Below are positions 15,013-22,905 of a DNA stretch of 64,000 bases, piece by piece. The notes below the pieces were generated by a model that was given only the letters and a program-made list of their open reading frames with translations, had not been told where the DNA came from and did not search any database. The stretch comes from Mycolicibacterium sp. CR10 (GTDB taxonomy: Bacteria > Actinomycetota > Actinomycetes > Mycobacteriales > Mycobacteriaceae): positions 62,001 through 126,000 of the forward strand of contig NZ_STGE01000072.1 of assembly GCF_005222675.1 (NCBI RefSeq), in the 5' to 3' direction. The translations under genes and the position numbers were made by a program. Positions within the stretch are counted from its first letter, which is position 1, and the number at the start of each line of letters is the position of its first letter.

Positions 15013-17301
15013 GTGCGCGGAAATGGAAGACCGGGGACTACCGAGCACCGCGTGACGTGCCCGCTGTGCGAAGCGATGTGCGGTCTGCGAGTCGAAGTCG
15101 TCGACGGACACGTCAGCGGAGTCCGCGGCAACCGCGACGACGTGTGGTCGCGAGGTCATCTCTGCCCGAAGGGCGCCACGCTCGGTCACCTGCACGAGGA
15201 TCCCGACCGCGTGCGGGTGCCGCTGGTGCGAACAGCAAATGGGACCTTCCGTGAAGTCACCTGGGCGCAGGCCTACGACGAAGTCGAGCGGGTGCTACGC
15301 CCCGTGCTCGACGAGGACGGCGCGCAGGCGTTGACCGTGTATGTCGGCAATCCCGTGGCGCACAATCTCGGCCTCGCCTTACATGTCGGCGCCCTCATCG
15401 GGATGGCCGGCGCCGCGGGGATGCAGGCCTACTACTCACCCGGAACCGTTGACCAGTGGCCGCTGAATGTGGTGGGCACCTTGGTTTTCGGCGGTATGTG
15501 GAATGCGCCGATACCGGATCTCGACCGCACCGACCATCTTGTGGTGTTGGGGGCGAACCCTGCTGCCTCTCAGGGGTCGATGCTGTCCGCACCGGACGTC
15601 ATGGGCCGACTGGAGGCGATCAGGCGGCGACACGGCAGGGTGGTGGTCGTCGACCCCCGGCGCACCGAGACGGCGGCACGCGCCTCGCAATGGGTACCGA
15701 TTCGGCCCGGCACCGACGCGCTGTTGCTGTTCGCGTTGTTGCAGACGCTCGCCGAGTCCGACGCCATCCGCCGTCCGCCGCACCTGCAGGGCAAGGTGCT
15801 CGGGCTCGACGAGGCGATCGAGCTTGCGAAACCCTTCACCCCCGAAAACGTCAGCGCAGCAACGGGAATCGACGCCCTGACCATCCGCAACCTTGCCGCC
15901 GACCTGGCCACCGCCGAGCATCCGGTGCTCTACAGCCGAATCGGCGCGTGCACGCAGGAGTTCGGCACGCTGGCCACCTGGCTGGTGTTCGTGGTGAACG
16001 TCGCGCTCGGCGCCGTCGACCGCCTGGGCGGCGCGCTGTTCCCCAAGCCGGCCGTATGGTCGCCGATGTTCATGAAACCGCCCGACCAAACCGGCGAGGG
16101 CTGGCAGTTCGGCAGGTTCCGCAGCCGGGTGCGCGACGCCCCGGAAGTGCTTGGGCAGTTCCCGGTCGGTTGCCTCGCCGAAGAGATCGACACACCCGGT
16201 GATGGGCGAATCCGCGCGCTGATCTCCGTCGCCGGGAATCCGGTGATCTCGGCGCCGGGATCCCGGCGGCTGAACGACGCCCTGCCGCAACTGGATGCGA
16301 TGATCTGCATCGACAACTGGCTCAACGAGACCACCCGGCACGCCGATGTCATCCTGCCCGGACTCTCACCGCTCGAAAGGGCGCACGCCGACGACCTCTA
16401 CTGGATGTATGCGGTCGCGTCCTGCATCAAGTGGTCCGAGCCGGTGTTCGAGCCCGGCGGTGACCGCCCGGGGGAGTGGGAACTGCTGCTGCGCCTCGGT
16501 GGCGCCGCTCTGGGAGTCCCGGTTCCCGACGTCGATGTCGCGGCGATGGACGACATGTACGTGCAGGGCCTGATCGCGACCATGTGCGCCACCAGTGGGA
16601 CGCCGCTCACCGGAAGAGACGCGGACGCCGCGTTCGCCGCCCTGAGCGGATGGGGACCGGAGCGGTTGGTAGATCTCGGGATTCGGTTGGGCCCCTGGGG
16701 TGATGACCTGGGGCGTCGGTCCAGCGGGTTGACGTTGGCCGAGGTGCGGCGCCACCCGGACGGGCTGTGGCTGGCCGACCTCGAGGACGGCCGACTGGAC
16801 GACGCCGTGACGACGCCGTCCGGTTGTATCGAGTTGATCCACCCGCACATCGTCGACGACATTCCACGGCTTTCCGCCCGACTGGACCGTGACGACAACC
16901 AGATGCTGCTGACCAGCAGACGTCACCTGCGCTCAAACAACTCGTGGATGCACAACGTCCCCGCGCTGATGCGGGGGAGGGATCGCTGCACTCTCTTGGT
17001 GCACCCGCCTGACGCGGTCCGGTTGGGGCTGTCGGATGGCCAGATGGCCGCCGTAGAGACGGACGCCGGATCGATCGATGTCCTGGTGCAGGTCAGCGAC
17101 GAGATGATGCCCGGCGTGGTGTCGTTGCCGCACGGCTGGGGCCACGGCCTGCCCGGGACCCGACTAGAGGTCGCCAATGCGCATCCCGGCGTCAACTCGA
17201 ACCTGCTCAACTCCGTGGACATCGTCGACGTCCCCAGCAATACGCACGTCATCAACGGTGTGCCCTGTCGGCTGAAGCCGGCAGGCGAGCCGCGCGCCTG
17301 A
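15013..17301 (+). CDS. Molybdopterin-dependent oxidoreductase (formate dehydrogenase/BisC-like family)
   Basis: A 762-residue enzyme of the DMSO-reductase superfamily. An N-terminal 4Fe-4S site is formed by C16, C19, C23 and C51 (CPLCEAMCGL ... LCPKG). The molybdopterin domains follow (DHLVVLGANPAASQGSM, VVVDPRRTETAARAS, ISVAGNPVISAPG), with the C-terminal dinucleotide-binding domain near 645-760 (SWMHNVPALMRG ... SLPHGWGHGLPGT). No twin-arginine signal, so it is probably cytoplasmic. It stands alone, without electron-transfer subunits. Substrate unknown. It starts at GTG 15013, shortly after a terminator, and may or may not belong with the catabolic operon 58 nt downstream. Confidence 0.87.
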   Translation: MRGNGRPGTTEHRVTCPLCEAMCGLRVEVVDGHVSGVRGNRDDVWSRGHLCPKGATLGHLHEDPDRVRVPLVRTANGTFREVTWAQAYDEVERVLRPVLDEDGAQALTVYVGNPVAHNLGLALHVGALIGMAGAAGMQAYYSPGTVDQWPLNVVGTLVFGGMWNAPIPDLDRTDHLVVLGANPAASQGSMLSAPDVMGRLEAIRRRHGRVVVVDPRRTETAARASQWVPIRPGTDALLLFALLQTLAESDAIRRPPHLQGKVLGLDEAIELAKPFTPENVSAATGIDALTIRNLAADLATAEHPVLYSRIGACTQEFGTLATWLVFVVNVALGAVDRLGGALFPKPAVWSPMFMKPPDQTGEGWQFGRFRSRVRDAPEVLGQFPVGCLAEEIDTPGDGRIRALISVAGNPVISAPGSRRLNDALPQLDAMICIDNWLNETTRHADVILPGLSPLERAHADDLYWMYAVASCIKWSEPVFEPGGDRPGEWELLLRLGGAALGVPVPDVDVAAMDDMYVQGLIATMCATSGTPLTGRDADAAFAALSGWGPERLVDLGIRLGPWGDDLGRRSSGLTLAEVRRHPDGLWLADLEDGRLDDAVTTPSGCIELIHPHIVDDIPRLSARLDRDDNQMLLTSRRHLRSNNSWMHNVPALMRGRDRCTLLVHPPDAVRLGLSDGQMAAVETDAGSIDVLVQVSDEMMPGVVSLPHGWGHGLPGTRLEVANAHPGVNSNLLNSVDIVDVPSNTHVINGVPCRLKPAGEPRA

Positions 17302-17303
17302 AA

Positions 17304-17322
17304 CTATTTCTTTTCGAAACAG
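17304..17322. promoter_or_regulatory. Shared inverted-repeat operator, copy 1
   Basis: CTATTTC-TTTTC-GAAACAG: 7-bp arms with one mismatch around a 5-bp spacer, placed 38 bp before the first acyl-CoA dehydrogenase gene. Identical arms with the same spacing recur at 22867-22885 before the esterase operon. The nearest encoded regulator is the PadR protein, so it is the likeliest binder (inference). Confidence 0.68.
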
Positions 17323-17359
17323 TCCACGCGGGGCGCGTCGCCGACTAGGCTCACCGTTC

Positions 17360-18538
17360 GTGGATGTGGGCCTCGACGCGGTACATCGGGCCTGGGTCGA
17401 CGAGGTGCGGACCTTCCTACAAGACACCGTGACACCGGCGCTGGAGTCGGAGATCGTCGAACACGGACTCGAACTCCTCGGCGGCGAGGTGTCGGCGTTT
17501 CGGCGCAGCATCGGGGAGAAGGGCTGGTTCGGCGTCACCTGGCCCAAGGAGTTCGGTGGTCTCGGGCTGGGCGCGATGCACCAGCACCTGCTGATGCGCG
17601 AATTCGAATACCGCGGTGTTCCCGGACCGGACCTGACCGTCACGTCGGTGGCGCCGATGATCATGCGGCACGGCACCGACCAGAACAAGCGCGAGTTCCT
17701 GCCGCCGATCGCCAGAGGTGAGTTAGTCTGTGCCGTCGGCTATTCCGAGCCGGATGCCGGCACGGACCTGGCCAGCCTTCGCACCCGCGCCGTCCGCGAC
17801 GGTGACGAATGGGTGATCAACGGAACCAAGATCTGGAATAGCGGCGCCCAACGCAGCACCCACGAATGGCTGTGCGTGCGCACCGACGCCAACGCCCAGC
17901 GTCATCGCGGCATCTCGGTGATCATCGTGCCGCTAGACTGTCCCGGCATCGAGATCCGGCCGCTGACGGCCTGGTCGGGCTACCGGACGAATGAGGTGTT
18001 CTTCCATGATGTTCGGGTTCCCGCAACGAACCTGATCGGCCAGGAGAACCACGGCTGGACCTACATCACCGGTGCCCTCGACCTCGAACGCGGTGCGCTG
18101 ACCAACGCCGGTGATCTGCGCAGGGCGCTCGACGAGCTGCAGCGGCTGGCCCGGATGCCGCGGCGCGACGGGACGGTCCCCCTCGACAACCCCGCCTTCG
18201 CGCGCCGCCTCACGCAGGCCGAGGCCGATGTCGACGTCGCGACGCTGATGGGTCTGGAGGCGGCGTCACTGCTGGACACAGGTGTCATCCCGACAGTGCA
18301 GGTCAGCGTCGAGAAGATCTTTACCAGCGAGCTACGCCAGCGGATCGCCGATCTCGCCATCGATCTGCTCGGGCCCGAAGGCCTTCTGGCGCATCGCACT
18401 AACGGAGCACCCGCACACGGTGTCTTCGAGAGGCTGTACCGCGCGGCACCGCTGATGAGGTTCGGCGGCGGCACCAACGAAGTACTGCGCGACGTCATCG
18501 CCCAACGCGGCCACGGCATGCCGTCCTACGGGCGCTGA
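17360..18538 (+). CDS. Acyl-CoA dehydrogenase (FadE), larger subunit
   Basis: A 392-residue flavoenzyme. Family motifs: GYSEPDAGTDLASLRTRAVRDGDEW (FAD/substrate site, about 130-155), KIWNSGAQ, and the C-terminal RFGGGTNEVLRDVIAQRGHGM. It would introduce a double bond into a CoA thioester. It stands 5 nt before a second, shorter acyl-CoA dehydrogenase; in mycobacterial sterol catabolism such adjacent pairs (ChsE1-ChsE2, ChsE4-ChsE5) form alpha2beta2 heterotetramers, and that is the likely arrangement here. Start GTG 17360. The exact acyl-CoA is unknown. Confidence 0.92.
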   Translation: MDVGLDAVHRAWVDEVRTFLQDTVTPALESEIVEHGLELLGGEVSAFRRSIGEKGWFGVTWPKEFGGLGLGAMHQHLLMREFEYRGVPGPDLTVTSVAPMIMRHGTDQNKREFLPPIARGELVCAVGYSEPDAGTDLASLRTRAVRDGDEWVINGTKIWNSGAQRSTHEWLCVRTDANAQRHRGISVIIVPLDCPGIEIRPLTAWSGYRTNEVFFHDVRVPATNLIGQENHGWTYITGALDLERGALTNAGDLRRALDELQRLARMPRRDGTVPLDNPAFARRLTQAEADVDVATLMGLEAASLLDTGVIPTVQVSVEKIFTSELRQRIADLAIDLLGPEGLLAHRTNGAPAHGVFERLYRAAPLMRFGGGTNEVLRDVIAQRGHGMPSYGR

Positions 18539-18543
18539 TCGAC

Positions 18544-19620
18544 ATGCGACTCCTACCCGACGACGACGAACGCGAGTTCGCCGCGACGCTGCGGCGCCTG
18601 ATGTCAGCCGGACCGGACTCGCCCCAGCTGTGGACCGCGCTGGCCGACGCGGGCGTGCTCGGTCTCACCCTGCCGGAGTGTTACGGCGGGTCGGGGGGAA
18701 GTCTCACCGACCTGGGGGCGTTCTCCGTGGAGGCCGGCCGCGCGCTGTGCCCGATGATCGTCCACGGCACGATCCATGCCGGGCTCGTCATCGACGCCTT
18801 GGGGACTCCCGAGCAGCGCGAGGCGTTACTGCCCGCTCTCTCCAGCGGAAGACGCAGCGCGACAACGGCTCTGTGGTCGGCGGTGAACGCGAGCGTCGTC
18901 ACCCCTGCGCTGCGCGCCGAGGCCGACGGCGCGTCGTGGACGCTCCGCGGCAGCGTCGACTTCGTTCTCGACGCCCAGCGCGCCGACGACGTGCTCGTCT
19001 CGGCACCCGACGCCGCCACCGGGCGAACTCTCGTGTTCGTCGTACCGATGCACGCAGACTCGTTGCGGGTCGACCCCCTGACCCTGATGGGTGGACAGGT
19101 GGCGGCCCGCCTGCACTTCGACGGCGTCATCGTGGAGGACGGCCTCATGGTGCTGGGCGTCGACGAAGGTGTCGCCGACGACCAGTTGCACCGGATCGCC
19201 AACATCGTGACGGCGTTGCTGTCGCTCGACCTCGTCGGCGTGGGGGAGGCAGCCCTGCAGCGGACGGTCGACTACACCACGATGCGCCACCAGTTCGGGC
19301 GGCCCATCGCGTCGTTCCAGGCGGCTCAGCACCTGGTGGCCAACATGCACATCGCGCTGTCTGCCGCGCGGCTGGCGGCGCGCGCCGCGGTGGCTCTGCT
19401 CGCCGAGGGCGATGTCGCGACACGAGCGACCGCCGTCGCCCGCATGCATTCGGCCACCGCCGCCAAACTGGCGACCCTCGATGCGCACCAATTGCATGGC
19501 GGCATGGGCTATGTCGTCGACACCGACCTACACCGGTACTCGGAACGGGCACGCGTGCTCTCGACTCTCGGCGGCGGCGCCGATATCGCGGCGACCTGGC
19601 TCGAAGGCGCCACCCCATGA
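18544..19620 (+). CDS. Acyl-CoA dehydrogenase (FadE), smaller subunit
   Basis: A 358-residue acyl-CoA dehydrogenase-fold protein, shorter than its neighbour and with a degenerate N-terminal domain. Recognisable parts are LGLTLPECYGGSGGSLTDLGAFSVEAGRAL near 38-67, VDYTTMRHQFGRPIASFQAAQHLVANMHI near 240-270 and HQLHGGMGYVVDTDLHRYSERARVL close to the C-terminus. Residues normally contacting the substrate are partly missing (for example no TEPDAGSD-type motif), as in heteromeric sterol dehydrogenases where two different subunits complete the active site. ATGA overlap with the following MaoC gene. Confidence 0.88.
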   Translation: MRLLPDDDEREFAATLRRLMSAGPDSPQLWTALADAGVLGLTLPECYGGSGGSLTDLGAFSVEAGRALCPMIVHGTIHAGLVIDALGTPEQREALLPALSSGRRSATTALWSAVNASVVTPALRAEADGASWTLRGSVDFVLDAQRADDVLVSAPDAATGRTLVFVVPMHADSLRVDPLTLMGGQVAARLHFDGVIVEDGLMVLGVDEGVADDQLHRIANIVTALLSLDLVGVGEAALQRTVDYTTMRHQFGRPIASFQAAQHLVANMHIALSAARLAARAAVALLAEGDVATRATAVARMHSATAAKLATLDAHQLHGGMGYVVDTDLHRYSERARVLSTLGGGADIAATWLEGATP

Positions 19621-20117
19621 CCGACGACATCCTGATCGACGCCGAATCCGCCACGCGGGTGGGCACCGTCGCCGCACGCGCGACGGGTGAGGTGAACCGC
19701 CTGCAATGGCAGCGGTGGGCCGCGGCGATCGGCGACCACAATCCGCTCTGGTTCGACGCCGACTACGCGCGCACCCACGGCTACGACGACGTCATCTGCC
19801 CGCCGCTGTACCTGCAGTACGCGGTCCTCGGCGTCGCGTCGCTGGACGGTTTGCGCCCCGACGGATCGTCCGGGGCGATCTCGGGTGGTCTGGCGTTCCC
19901 GAGGGCCCCGCGCCGGATGGCCGGTGGCGAATCCACGACGTTCCACCTGCCCGCCTATCACCGCGACGAGATCGAGATGGTTCGTACCATCGAGTCGATC
20001 GTCGAAAAGCAAGGAAGATCAGGCCGATTCGTTCTGGTGACATGGCACACCACCTACCGGAACCAGCGCGGTGAGCTGGTCGCCGAGGCCACCACGTCGA
20101 TGATCGCCCGACCGTGA
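19617..20117 (+). CDS. MaoC-like hydratase, N-terminal-type hot-dog subunit
   Basis: A 166-residue hot-dog protein of the FAS1-like/MaoC N-terminal dehydratase type: RLQWQRWAAAIGDHNPLWFDADYARTHGYDDVICPPLYLQYAV, then GGLAFPRAPRRMAGGESTTFHL. With the next gene it makes up the two halves of a double-hot-dog enoyl-CoA hydratase, like ChsH1 with the MaoC half of ChsH2 in M. tuberculosis cholesterol side-chain degradation. It begins at ATG 19617, overlapping the dehydrogenase stop; any longer frame upstream lies inside that gene. Confidence 0.85.
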   Translation: MTDDILIDAESATRVGTVAARATGEVNRLQWQRWAAAIGDHNPLWFDADYARTHGYDDVICPPLYLQYAVLGVASLDGLRPDGSSGAISGGLAFPRAPRRMAGGESTTFHLPAYHRDEIEMVRTIESIVEKQGRSGRFVLVTWHTTYRNQRGELVAEATTSMIARP

Positions 20118-20127
20118 GGAGGCGCCG

Positions 20128-20568
20128 GTGACAGCGCAGTTGTACTACGACGACGTCGACGTCGGCAACGAGATTCCGGTGCTCGTCGTGACCGTCGACC
20201 AGACCCAGATGTTCTTCTTCAGCGCCGCCACCTACAACGGCCACCGCATCCACTACGACAAGGACTGGGCCACCACTGTCGAGGGATACGACGATGTGCT
20301 GGTGCAGGGTCCACTGCAGTCGGCGCTGCTGTCTCGTGCCCTGACCGACTGGATCGGCGGCCGCGGCCGGCTGGTCCGGTATGCGGTGCAGAACCGGGCG
20401 GTGGCGTACCCGGGTGAGGAACTCACCTTCGGAGGAGTGGTCACCGCCAAACGCGTGGACGGCGGAGTCGGCCTCGTCGACCTCGACATCTCGGGGTGGC
20501 GCGGAGACGACGTCCTGATGCCCGGGACCGCGACCGTCGCCCTGCCGCAACGCGACCCGACGCCGTGA
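20128..20568 (+). CDS. MaoC-like hydratase, second hot-dog subunit
   Basis: A 146-residue hot-dog domain. The segment FSAATYNGHRIHYDKDWA corresponds to the hydratase-2 catalytic loop (D-x4-N-P-x-H in classical enzymes; here the first Asp and the Pro are not conserved but the His is). VLVQGPLQSALLSRAL follows, as in MaoC proteins. It is expected to add water to the enoyl-CoA made by the dehydrogenase pair, working with the preceding subunit. Start GTG 20128 with GAGGAGG upstream; it overlaps the thiolase gene by GTGA. Confidence 0.85.
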   Translation: MTAQLYYDDVDVGNEIPVLVVTVDQTQMFFFSAATYNGHRIHYDKDWATTVEGYDDVLVQGPLQSALLSRALTDWIGGRGRLVRYAVQNRAVAYPGEELTFGGVVTAKRVDGGVGLVDLDISGWRGDDVLMPGTATVALPQRDPTP

Positions 20569-21773
20569 CGACGGCCGGATTGCGCGGCGAGGCGGCGATC
20601 GTCGGCATCGCCGAGTTACCCGCGCAGCGCAAGCAGACCCGCCCCGAGCTCTTCACCATCGATCAGTACGCGGCGCTGTCCGCCATGCTCGTTGCCGACG
20701 CCGGGTTGGATGCGTCGGTGATCAACGGACTCGTCTGCCACGGGGTCGCGGAGTCCGAGATGTTCGCCCCGGCCACCCTCAGTGAATACCTCGGTCTGCC
20801 TGTCGATTTCGGTGAACGCGTCGACCTTGGCGGCGCCTCCTCAGCCGGCATGGTGTGGCGTGCGGCGGTGGCGGTGGAACTAGGCCTCTGCGACGCGGTG
20901 CTGGCCGTCGTGCCCGGGTCGGCGATGCTGCCCCGGTCGCAGCGCCGGCCCGCGGCGCCACCCGCGTGGTACGGGGCCTCGAGCAACAAGTTCGGGTCAC
21001 CGCAGGCCGAGTACGAGATCCCCTACGGCAACGTCGGGCAGAACGCGCCCTACGCACAGATCGCGCAGCGCTATGCCGCGCTGTACGGCTACGACGCGGC
21101 GGCTCTCGCCAAGATCGCCGTCGACCAGCGCATCAACGCATGCGCCCATCCCGACGCGGTCTTCCACGGCAAGCCGATCAGCATCGACGACGTGCTCACC
21201 AGCCCGATGATCGCGCAGCCAATTCACATGTTGGAGACCGTGATGCGCGTGCAGGGCGGCGCCGGTGTGCTGATCGTCAACGCCGACCTTGCCGCCCGGT
21301 CACGCCATCGCCCGGTGTGGATCAAGGGATTTGGGGAACACATCGCGTTCAAGACACCGACCTATGCCGACGATGTCATGGTCACCCCGGTGGCCCGGTC
21401 GTCTGCCCGCGCGTTCGCGATGGCGGGCGTGACGCACGCCGACGTCGACGTCGCGTCGATCTACGACTGCTACACGATCACCGTCCTGATGAGTCTGGAG
21501 GACGCCGGCTTCTGTCCCAAAGGTGGCGGCGCCGCGTGGATCAATGCCCACGACCTGACGTTTCGCGGCGACTTCCCCCTCAACACCGCTGGGGGGCAGC
21601 TGTCGTTCGGACAGGCCGGAATGGCGGGGGGCATGCACCACGTCGTCGACGCCGCCCGCCAGGTGATGGGGCGCAGCGCCGCCGCCCAGGTCCGCGACTG
21701 CGACGTCGCCTTCGTCACCGGCAACGGCGGCATCATGAGTGAACAGGTGGCGCTGGTGCTGGGAGGTGACTGA
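20565..21773 (+). CDS. Thiolase-superfamily protein of the Ltp2 (side-chain aldolase) type
   Basis: A 402-residue SCP2/Ltp-like thiolase-fold protein. Where thiolases have the nucleophilic cysteine, this reads DLGGASSAGMVW (about 88-98), with no Cys. The C-terminal half has YDCYTITVLMSLEDAGFCPKGGG (about 300-322) and FVTGNGGIMSEQ (383-394). Lack of the Cys and pairing with a DUF35 protein recall Ltp2-ChsH2(DUF35), which performs a retro-aldol cleavage of a sterol side chain rather than thiolysis. The GTG at 20565 overlaps the previous stop. Either aldolase or lyase activity on a beta-hydroxyacyl-CoA is likely; a true thiolase is less likely. Confidence 0.85.
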   Translation: MTTAGLRGEAAIVGIAELPAQRKQTRPELFTIDQYAALSAMLVADAGLDASVINGLVCHGVAESEMFAPATLSEYLGLPVDFGERVDLGGASSAGMVWRAAVAVELGLCDAVLAVVPGSAMLPRSQRRPAAPPAWYGASSNKFGSPQAEYEIPYGNVGQNAPYAQIAQRYAALYGYDAAALAKIAVDQRINACAHPDAVFHGKPISIDDVLTSPMIAQPIHMLETVMRVQGGAGVLIVNADLAARSRHRPVWIKGFGEHIAFKTPTYADDVMVTPVARSSARAFAMAGVTHADVDVASIYDCYTITVLMSLEDAGFCPKGGGAAWINAHDLTFRGDFPLNTAGGQLSFGQAGMAGGMHHVVDAARQVMGRSAAAQVRDCDVAFVTGNGGIMSEQVALVLGGD

Positions 21774-21774
21774 C

Positions 21775-22182
21775 ATGACCGAGGCCCCGCCGCTACCCGA
21801 GCCCACACCGGTCTCGGCGCCGTACTGGCGCGCGCTGCGGCAGCACCGCATCGAGATCCAGTACAGCCCGTCGCTGGGACGTTACGTGTTCTACCCGCGG
21901 ACGCTGGCCCCCGGCACCCTGGCCGACGACCTGGAATGGCGCGAGATCGACGGCGCCGGAACGCTGTTCACCTACACCGTCGCCGAACGGCCGACGGCGC
22001 CGCCGTGGGCCGATGCGCTGCCCCAGCTGCTCGCGGTCGTCGAGTGGGACGTAGGCCCCCGGGTGAGCACCGAACTGGTCGACATCGAGCCCGACGACAT
22101 CCGGATCGGGATGCGCGTCAGCCCGGTGTTCCACGACGTGCCCGGCACCGACGTCACACTGCTGCGCTACCGGCCGCTCTGA
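21775..22182 (+). CDS. DUF35 OB-fold protein lacking the zinc-ribbon cysteines
   Basis: A 135-residue DUF35 protein: an N-terminal rubredoxin-like segment then an OB fold (GAGTLFTYTVAERPTAPPW ... LLAVVEWDVGPRVSTELVDIEPDDIRIGMRV). DUF35 proteins bind thiolase-fold partners and are needed for activity of Ltp2. Normally the first segment has four Cys; here the corresponding YWRALRQHRIEIQYSPSLGR then YVFYPRTLAPG has none, so zinc is probably not bound. The ATG at 21775, 1 nt after the thiolase stop and preceded by GGGAGG, was chosen over an in-frame start inside the thiolase. Confidence 0.85.
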   Translation: MTEAPPLPEPTPVSAPYWRALRQHRIEIQYSPSLGRYVFYPRTLAPGTLADDLEWREIDGAGTLFTYTVAERPTAPPWADALPQLLAVVEWDVGPRVSTELVDIEPDDIRIGMRVSPVFHDVPGTDVTLLRYRPL

Positions 22183-22186
22183 GCGC

Positions 22187-22807
22187 TCAGGACTTACGCT
22201 TGGACTGGCGTTTACGCTTCGCCGCGAGCCGGTCCAGCTCGGCCAGCAGCGTGTCCGCTCGCGCGCACTCGTCGGCGTAGTACTGGGCCGACCAATTGAG
22301 CACCGCGACGGGATATGCCCACTCCTGCACGGGCGCGGCGCCCTCGGCATGATCGAGTGCCAGCACCCTCATGCGCTCCGACTGCGCGCGATGAGCGAGC
22401 ACCATCTCCCGCAGCTTCGCCGGGTCGGCGGTGTGGCCCAACCACGTTCGCAGCATGATGCCGTGCTTGAGGACGGCAGGTTCGGGCTCGGCCTCGGTGG
22501 TCCAGGCGGTCACGGCTCGTTCACCTTCGGGGGTGATTCGGTAGACCCGCTTCTCCCGTTCGCCCCGCTTGCGCTGCGGATGCCGGTTCTCGTCCAACCT
22601 CGAGGCGACCAAGCCGAGTTCCTCGAGCTTGTGCAGCTCACCGTAGATCTGGCTGAACGACGGTGCCCAGTAGAAGAACTTCAGGCTCCAGTCGGCCCAG
22701 CGCTTCATGTCGAAGCCTGACAGTTCCTGACCGAACGACAGCAGGCCGAGCACTGCGTAGCTCGTCGCCCGCAACTGCGGCGGCGGCGTGCTGCGGTCCT
22801 CGGCCAT
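22187..22807 (-). CDS. PadR-family transcriptional regulator
   Basis: A 206-residue PadR protein. The winged helix spans about 15-85: TSYAVLGLLSFGQELSGFDMKRW, FSQIYGELHKLEELGLVASRL, REKRVYRITPEGERAVTAW. A C-terminal helical dimerisation domain follows, and the protein ends in a Lys/Arg-rich tail (AAKRKRQSKRKS). PadR proteins are usually repressors released by small ligands. Its gene converges on the DUF35 gene (4-nt gap) and diverges from the esterase operon, and the repeated CTATTTC-N5-GAAACAG site lies in its own promoter region. It probably controls this whole catabolic cluster. Confidence 0.9.
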   Translation of the reverse strand: MAEDRSTPPPQLRATSYAVLGLLSFGQELSGFDMKRWADWSLKFFYWAPSFSQIYGELHKLEELGLVASRLDENRHPQRKRGEREKRVYRITPEGERAVTAWTTEAEPEPAVLKHGIMLRTWLGHTADPAKLREMVLAHRAQSERMRVLALDHAEGAAPVQEWAYPVAVLNWSAQYYADECARADTLLAELDRLAAKRKRQSKRKS

Positions 22808-22866
22808 GGCGACACCTTAAAGGAGAGTGGCCGTTGGAATGCCGACAATTCGGTCCAGCCACCTCT

Positions 22867-22885
22867 CTATTTCTGATAGAAACAG
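22867..22885. promoter_or_regulatory. Shared inverted-repeat operator, copy 2
   Basis: CTATTTC-TGATA-GAAACAG lies between the padR start (22807) and the esterase ATG (22906), with the same arms and spacing as the copy at 17304-17322. A wider inverted pair, GACAAT (22844-22849) and ATTGTC (22886-22891), brackets it. The site is 20 bp before the esterase start, a typical repressor position. Confidence 0.68.
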
Positions 22886-22905
22886 ATTGTCACAACGAGG
22901 AGCCC

